A DNA stretch of 64,000 nt from Allosediminivita pacifica (lineage in GTDB: Bacteria > Pseudomonadota > Alphaproteobacteria > Rhodobacterales > Rhodobacteraceae). The DNA lies in NCBI RefSeq assembly GCF_003054175.1, contig NZ_QBKN01000009.1:82207-146206 (forward strand), given 5' to 3'. Below, piece by piece: positions 60,212 through 64,000 of this stretch. The notes beneath the pieces were generated by a model that was not told the DNA's origin, searched no databases, and was given only the letters and a program-made list of their open reading frames with translations. The position numbers and the translations under genes were made by a program. The first letter of the stretch is position 1. The number at the start of each line of letters is the position of its first letter.

Positions 60212-60273
60212 GGGGGGGCTCTGCCCCCGTCCCTGACGGGACTCCCCCGAGGTATTTTCGGCGAAAAGAAGCG
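60212..60273 (+). repeat. Dispersed intergenic repeat family 1, copy 7
   Basis: GGGGGCTCTGCCCCC, a GTCCCTGACGGGAC hairpin, TCCCCCGAGGTATTTTCGGCG and AAAAGAAGC, very close to consensus. It lies between convergent pheT and the AhpD-like gene; its GCTTCTTTTC end is 21 bases after the latter's stop. Confidence 0.83.
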
Positions 60274-60294
60274 TGGGGCGCGCGCTTGGGGCCG

Positions 60295-60630
60295 TCAGGC
60301 GGCCAACTCGTCCCAGGCGGCGAGCGCCTTGGCGGCATACATGAGGCCCGGGCCGCCGGACATCTGCACGGCGGTGCCGAGCGCCTCGGAAAGTTCCTCG
60401 CGCGTGCCGCCGGCGCGGAGGAGGGCGCCCACGTGCGACAGGATGCAGTCCTCGCAGCGCAGGGCGACGGCGATACCGAGGCAGAGGAGTTCCTTCTGCT
60501 TGTGGGTCAGGGCGCCCTCGGCGCTGGCGGCCTGTTCCATCTGCACGAAGCCCGCGAAGGTTTCGGGGATGGCCTTGCGCAGCCCGCGCAGGTTCTGGCG
60601 GGTGGTGGCGAGTTTCTCGGTGTAGGACAT
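60295..60630 (-). CDS. Carboxymuconolactone decarboxylase/AhpD-like protein
   Basis: A 111-residue all-helical protein of the AhpD/CMD superfamily. It carries the CxxC-x3-H redox motif C59-E-D-C62 with H66 in ALRCEDCILSHVGALLRAG, so a thiol-based peroxidase or disulfide role is more likely than decarboxylation. The start MSYTEKLATTRQNLRG at 60630 follows GGAGGG; nine codons further upstream are open but unlikely. It is downstream of the acyl-CoA dehydrogenase gene by 71 bases on the same strand. Confidence 0.9.
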   Translation of the reverse strand: MSYTEKLATTRQNLRGLRKAIPETFAGFVQMEQAASAEGALTHKQKELLCLGIAVALRCEDCILSHVGALLRAGGTREELSEALGTAVQMSGGPGLMYAAKALAAWDELAA

Positions 60631-60701
60631 ATTTCCCTCCTGCGATGTGTTCTGCATCGCAAGAGCATGTCGGGCGGCCGGGTGCCTTGATCCGGATCAG
60701 A

Positions 60702-62390
60702 TCAGCCGAGCAGCCTGCGGGCAATCACCTGTGCCTGGATCTCTGCTGCACCTTCGAAGATGTTGAGGATGCGGGCGTCGCAGAGGATCCGCGAGATCGT
60801 GTATTCCAGCGCGAAGCCGTTGCCGCCGTGGATCTGCAGCCCGTTGTCGGCGGCGGCCCAGGCCACGCGGGCGCCGAGCAGCTTGGCCATGCCGGCCTCG
60901 AGATCGCAGCGGCGGCCGGCGTCCTTTTCCGACGCGGAGTGGTAGGTGAGCTGGCGTGCGACCATGAGTTCGACCGCCATCATGGCAAGCTTGCTTGCCA
61001 CGCGGGGGAAGGCGATGAGCGGCTTGCCGAACTGCTTGCGGTCCTGGGCGTAGCGCATGGAGACGTCGAGCGCGGACTGGCCGACGCCGATCGCGCGGGC
61101 GGCTGTCTGGATGCGGGCGCTCTCGAAGGTTTCCATGAGTTGCTTGAAGCCGTGGCCCTCTTCCTGTCCCAGCAGGTTCCCGCCCTTCACGCGGAAGTCG
61201 TCGAAGTTGACGGTGTATTCCTTCATGCCGCGGTAGCCGAGCACCTCGATCTCGCCGCCCGAGATGCCGGGATCGACGAAGGGTTTCTCGTCGGTGCCGG
61301 GGGTCTTTTCGGCGAGGAACATCGACAGGCCCTTGTAGTTGTCGGTACCTTCGACGCTGCGGGCGAGCACGGTCATCACGTGGGTGCGGGCGGCGTGGGT
61401 GATCCAGGTCTTGTTGCCGTTGAGGATCCAGTCGCCGTTATCATCCTTGCGGGCCTTGGTGCGCAGGCTGCCAAGGTCGGAGCCGGTGTTGGGTTCGGTG
61501 AAAACGGCGGTGGGCAGCACCTCGCCGCTGGCCAGCCGGGGCAGCCAGTGGGCCTTCTGGTCGTCGGTGCCGCCGGCGAGGACGAGTTCGGCGGCGATCT
61601 CGGAGCGGGTGCCGAGGCTGCCCACGCCGATGTAGCCGCGCGAGAGTTCCTCGGAGACGACGCACATGGAGGCCTTGGGCATGCCGAGGCCGCCGTATTC
61701 CTCGGGAATGGTGAGGCCGAAGACGCCCATCTCGGAGAGTTCCTCGATCACCTCCATGGGGATGAGCTCGTCCTTGAGGTGCCAGTCGTGGGCGTGGGGT
61801 TCGATCCGGTCGGCGGCGTAGCGGCGAAACTGGTCTCGGATCATGTCGAGCTCTTCGCCGAGGCCGGTGCGGCCCACGGTGGTCTCGGCGCTGCGTTCCT
61901 GCATGAGGGCGACGAGGCGGAGGCGGGCCTCCTGCGTGTTGCCGCGCTCGCAGAGGGTCGTGACCTCGGGGGTCATGAGGTCGCGCATTTCGTCCTGCGA
62001 GAGGCCGAGGTCCTGCAGGCGGACCACCTCGCCCTGGTTCATCTGGATGCCGCCGTAGATCTGCCAGAGGTATTCGCCGAAGGCGATCTGCAGCAGGAGC
62101 TGTTCGACCTCGCCGAAGCAGCCCTCGGCCTCGAGCCTTTCGGCCCAGCCCTGCATCTGGCGCAGGGATTCCACGTAGGTGGCAAGCCAGGCGAGGCCGT
62201 GGGTGGCGGTCTGGCGGGCCTCGACAAGGGCGGCGGAGACGCGGTCGCCGTCAATTACCTGATCGCGCACGCGGGTGCGCGCGGTTTCGAGGATGGCGCC
62301 GGCAGGATCGAGCGCGGCGGCGGTCAGTCCGGTCAGGCCGGGCAGGATCGCCTCGTCGGCGAGGGTGCGGTCTTGTCCGTCATGGGCCAT
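60702..62390 (-). CDS. mcd: Acyl-CoA dehydrogenase, probably (2S)-methylsuccinyl-CoA dehydrogenase
   Basis: A 562-residue flavoprotein, longer than normal acyl-CoA dehydrogenases because of a helical N-terminal extension of about 150 residues. This is the layout of Mcd in the ethylmalonyl-CoA pathway. The ACAD core has YGGLGMPKASMCVVSEELSRG, PTAVFTEPNTGSDLGSLRTKA (FAD site), RKQFGKPLIAFPRVASKLA and LQIHGGNGFALEYTISRI. The GISGGEIEVLGYRGMKEY segment fits Mcd. This pathway assimilates acetyl-CoA in isocitrate lyase-negative Rhodobacteraceae and ties in with PHA metabolism (phasin at 15025). The specific role is inferred. Confidence 0.82.
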   Translation of the reverse strand: MAHDGQDRTLADEAILPGLTGLTAAALDPAGAILETARTRVRDQVIDGDRVSAALVEARQTATHGLAWLATYVESLRQMQGWAERLEAEGCFGEVEQLLLQIAFGEYLWQIYGGIQMNQGEVVRLQDLGLSQDEMRDLMTPEVTTLCERGNTQEARLRLVALMQERSAETTVGRTGLGEELDMIRDQFRRYAADRIEPHAHDWHLKDELIPMEVIEELSEMGVFGLTIPEEYGGLGMPKASMCVVSEELSRGYIGVGSLGTRSEIAAELVLAGGTDDQKAHWLPRLASGEVLPTAVFTEPNTGSDLGSLRTKARKDDNGDWILNGNKTWITHAARTHVMTVLARSVEGTDNYKGLSMFLAEKTPGTDEKPFVDPGISGGEIEVLGYRGMKEYTVNFDDFRVKGGNLLGQEEGHGFKQLMETFESARIQTAARAIGVGQSALDVSMRYAQDRKQFGKPLIAFPRVASKLAMMAVELMVARQLTYHSASEKDAGRRCDLEAGMAKLLGARVAWAAADNGLQIHGGNGFALEYTISRILCDARILNIFEGAAEIQAQVIARRLLG

Positions 62391-62538
62391 GGGGCAGCTC
62401 CCGTTCTGTCACTGGCGAGGGGTCTAGCGCCTTCGCACCCGCAGCGCAACAAAAATACATAAGAGGGTATCTGGAAGTTCTAAAGTTGCGCAACGTTTTC
62501 TTGCGGCAGGCGCCGTCGGAGCGTGCTATCGCAAGAGC

Positions 62539-63309
62539 ATGGATAGTCTCTTTTCGCTCGTATCGCCGTTTTACCTGATCATTGCCATGGGGGTCGCGCT
62601 GCTTGCGGGCACCGTGAAGGGCATGGTCGGCTTTGCCATGCCCATGATCCTGATCTCGGGGCTGAGCACCTTCATGGCGCCGGACCTAGCGCTGGCGGGC
62701 CTGATCCTGTCGACACTGATCACCAACGGCATGCAGGCCCTGCGGCAGGGCCCGGCAGCGGCCTGGGAGTCGGTCAAGCGGTTCCGGGCCTTCCTGCTGG
62801 TGGGACTCGTGGCGCTGCTGATCTCGTCGCAGCTGGTCGCGATCATGCCGGTGCCGGTGCTGTTGGCGCTGATCGGCGGGCCGGTTGCGATCTTCGCGGT
62901 GCTGCAGATCGCGGGATGGAAGCCGAACCTTGCCAACGGGCCAAGCACGAAGATCGAGATGGGGACGGGGGCCGTCGCGGGGTTCATCGGCGGGCTCTCG
63001 GGGGTCTGGGGGCCGCCGGTGGTGGCCTATCTGACGGCGCTCGACACCGAGAAACGCGAACAGGTGCGGATCCAGGGCGTGATCTACGGCCTGGGCGCGG
63101 TGGCCCTGACCGTCGCGCACATCGGGTCGGGCGTCCTGAACACCACGACCATCTGGCTGTCGCTGGCGCTGATTCCGCCCTCGGTTCTGGGGATGTGGCT
63201 TGGCGGGCTGGTGCATGACCGGATCGATCAGCAGGCGTTCCGCCGCGCGACACTGTTCGTGTTGCTGGTCGCCGCACTGAATCTGATTCGACGTGCCATT
63301 TTTGCCTGA
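62539..63309 (+). CDS. TSUP (TauE/SafE) family transporter
   Basis: A 256-residue membrane protein with about eight spans in two homologous halves. Each half begins with the family pattern: VKGMVGFAMPMILISGLSTFM (about 27-47) and AVAGFIGGLSGVWGPPVVAYL (about 145-165). TSUP proteins export sulfite, sulfoacetate or related anions. No sulfonate genes are adjacent, so the substrate is open. It is divergent from mcd across 148 bases that hold the palindrome GTTGCGCAAC (near 62486). Confidence 0.9.
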   Translation: MDSLFSLVSPFYLIIAMGVALLAGTVKGMVGFAMPMILISGLSTFMAPDLALAGLILSTLITNGMQALRQGPAAAWESVKRFRAFLLVGLVALLISSQLVAIMPVPVLLALIGGPVAIFAVLQIAGWKPNLANGPSTKIEMGTGAVAGFIGGLSGVWGPPVVAYLTALDTEKREQVRIQGVIYGLGAVALTVAHIGSGVLNTTTIWLSLALIPPSVLGMWLGGLVHDRIDQQAFRRATLFVLLVAALNLIRRAIFA

Positions 63310-63504
63310 ATTGCGCCACAAACAGAATTCTCTATAGAGTGTCTGTGCGTAAAATGTGCGTCATGCCTGCTTGTCACGCCGATCCCGGCGAATTGATGGG
63401 TGGGGCAAATTCGCCGTGCCGCCCATCCTATGCGCGATGCATCATGATAGTCATAGTTGCATGATCGACTTCGAGTGTGTCGTCAGGAAAAGGTTTCGGA
63501 TGCC

Positions 63505-63687
63505 ATGGCCTTCCGAGTAGTAAGATGTCCCAGTTGCGGTCATGCGCTTCGACCGGGCGCCCGCCTCTGCGGGAAATGTGGTGACGTGACGCCCACGCTC
63601 AACATGTGGGTGCGTCCCATCGCCATCGCGGGAGCGATCCTGGTGGCGGGACTGGCGATCCTTTTGGCGCAGATGGCGTTGGGGTGA
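63505..63687 (+). CDS. Small zinc-ribbon membrane protein
   Basis: A 60-residue protein: an N-terminal zinc ribbon (CPSCG and CGKCG, four cysteines at about 8, 11, 22, 25) followed by one membrane helix (about 35-57, IAIAGAILVAGLAILLAQMAL). ATG 63505 lies after AAAAGG; the earlier open frame has no support. The upstream 195 bases are AT-richer than the rest of the window, consistent with a promoter. The family was not recognised; the ribbon plus single-helix design recalls a miniature of the protein at 22670. Confidence 0.68.
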   Translation: MAFRVVRCPSCGHALRPGARLCGKCGDVTPTLNMWVRPIAIAGAILVAGLAILLAQMALG

Positions 63688-63984
63688 TCGGGTAATCTAT
63701 TACCATAATTGAATACTATGGCGGGCTATCAAGGGATTTCTGATATCGCAGGGGGCCGCCGACAGGCGGCGCCACAAGTGCCCGGGGGCGGAGGCCAGGG
63801 TCTAGGTCCCGGCAGGGGTGGGGGTCCGCCGATGGGTTGGCCTTCGTGTCGCCTGATGCGACCCCACCCGCCCTCTCCGGAAGACCGGCGCGGGGGTATT
63901 CGTTGGGCTTTGATGCTGTAACCGCCCCCCGACGGCATCGCTGTGCCAAGGTGGGATCGCAACAATCCTTAATGGGAGGCGGTC
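63688..63984. other. Gene-free GC-rich intergenic stretch with hairpins
   Basis: No convincing coding frame was found on either strand. Short palindromes include GCCGCC-GACA-GGCGGC near 63754-63769 and GTCGC-CTGAT-GCGAC near 63848-63862. The left 30 bases are AT-rich. It probably holds the promoter of the gene that begins at 63985. Confidence 0.5.
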
Positions 63985-64000
63985 ATGTCAAAGATTACCA
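63985..64000 (+). CDS. Start of a gene cut by the window edge
   Basis: ATG 63985 with GGGAGG seven bases upstream, reading MSKIT before the sequence ends. The good ribosome site is the only support; nothing can be said of the product. Confidence 0.45.

Noticed and set aside
60645..62462. A 605-codon plus-strand open frame opposite mcd
   Set aside because: It is antisense to a protein with full acyl-CoA dehydrogenase motifs; its composition is that of a shadow frame.
62484..62493. GTTGCGCAAC palindrome between mcd and the TSUP gene as a PccR/RamB-type operator
   Set aside because: It differs from the TTTGCAAA pattern I know for these regulators and is a single short palindrome; too weak to call.
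63709..63965. Small proteins in the gap 63688-63984
   Set aside because: Several 70-78-codon frames on both strands overlap each other, are Pro/Gly/Arg-rich and lack ribosome sites.
1..64000. CRISPR array, prophage, insertion sequence or genomic island
   Set aside because: No regularly spaced repeats, cas genes, transposase, integrase or phage structural genes were seen; gene content is housekeeping-like throughout.

Overview
The window is a gene-dense, high-GC chromosomal segment of an alphaproteobacterium, most likely Rhodobacteraceae (Roseobacter group). Support for this: a tRNA-His that lacks G-1 and carries A73; a phasin gene behind a CTGC-N3-GCAG PhaR-type operator; a long methylsuccinyl-CoA dehydrogenase-type protein (ethylmalonyl-CoA pathway); a ChoXWV choline transporter; a TTAA-N7-TTAA CtrA-type box; and several small families typical of this group. 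Placement rests on gene content, not on a search. I see no rRNA, CRISPR array, integrase, transposase or prophage.

Layout. 1-5.5 kb: end of an unknown gene, rnhA, a membrane protein, a LysE exporter coupled to a flavin-barrel protein, ispH, a c-type cytochrome, a YqaA-type membrane protein and an NYN nuclease-like protein. 5.6-13.2 kb: folK, rpoZ, the (p)ppGpp enzyme gene rsh, a DUF2062 gene, three overlapping peptide deformylase genes (the third has lost catalytic residues), fmt and a glutathionyl-hydroquinone reductase. 13.2-20.1 kb: a lone receiver protein, a lytic transglycosylase, phasin, choXWV and an aldo/keto reductase. 20.1-20.6 kb: a gene-free block of nested palindromes. 20.6-26.5 kb: dtd, sugar kinase, GST, two zinc-ribbon genes, ribB-ribH-nusB. 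26.5-36.2 kb: a possible 6S RNA, a membrane ClpP-like protein with a coiled-coil partner, mmcB, tRNA-His, rluD, a lipid/sugar transfer cluster (GT39, GT2, LABN) and a frameshifted hydrolase. 36.2-42.4 kb: a same-strand cluster (SPFH-GYF, globin, DUF2927 lipoprotein, TelA, XpaC, a 29-residue membrane peptide, an XpaC paralogue and a small membrane protein) behind the CtrA-type box. 42.4-53.3 kb: RNA-modification genes (rluB, tadA, rluE), an intradiol dioxygenase, hemF, clpS-rsmC-SDR, a HAD hydrolase, a D,D-carboxypeptidase and metY. 53.4-64 kb: rplT-rpmI, an amidohydrolase, pheS and pheT split by an insert, the methylsuccinyl-CoA dehydrogenase, a TSUP transporter and a zinc-ribbon membrane protein.

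Most genes are housekeeping: translation start and peptide processing (def, fmt, rplT, rpmI, pheST, tadA, tRNA-His, pseudouridine synthases), cofactors (folK, ribB, ribH, ispH, hemF), stringent response (rpoZ-rsh) and envelope (transglycosylase, carboxypeptidase, glycosyltransferases). The least understood part is the TelA/XpaC/SPFH envelope cluster, whose likely partners (a YdjG-like zinc-ribbon membrane protein, a ClpP-like membrane protein) lie 9-20 kb away.

Two unrelated intergenic repeat families recur. Family 1 (seven copies, about 50-65 bp) mostly sits just after stop codons. Family 2 (four copies, about 80 bp) has a TGTCCCGG/CCGGGACA hairpin at one end; one copy lies inside the choline operon and another supplies the stop codon of a gene. 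Two further intergenic elements fold as multi-hairpin cloverleaves.
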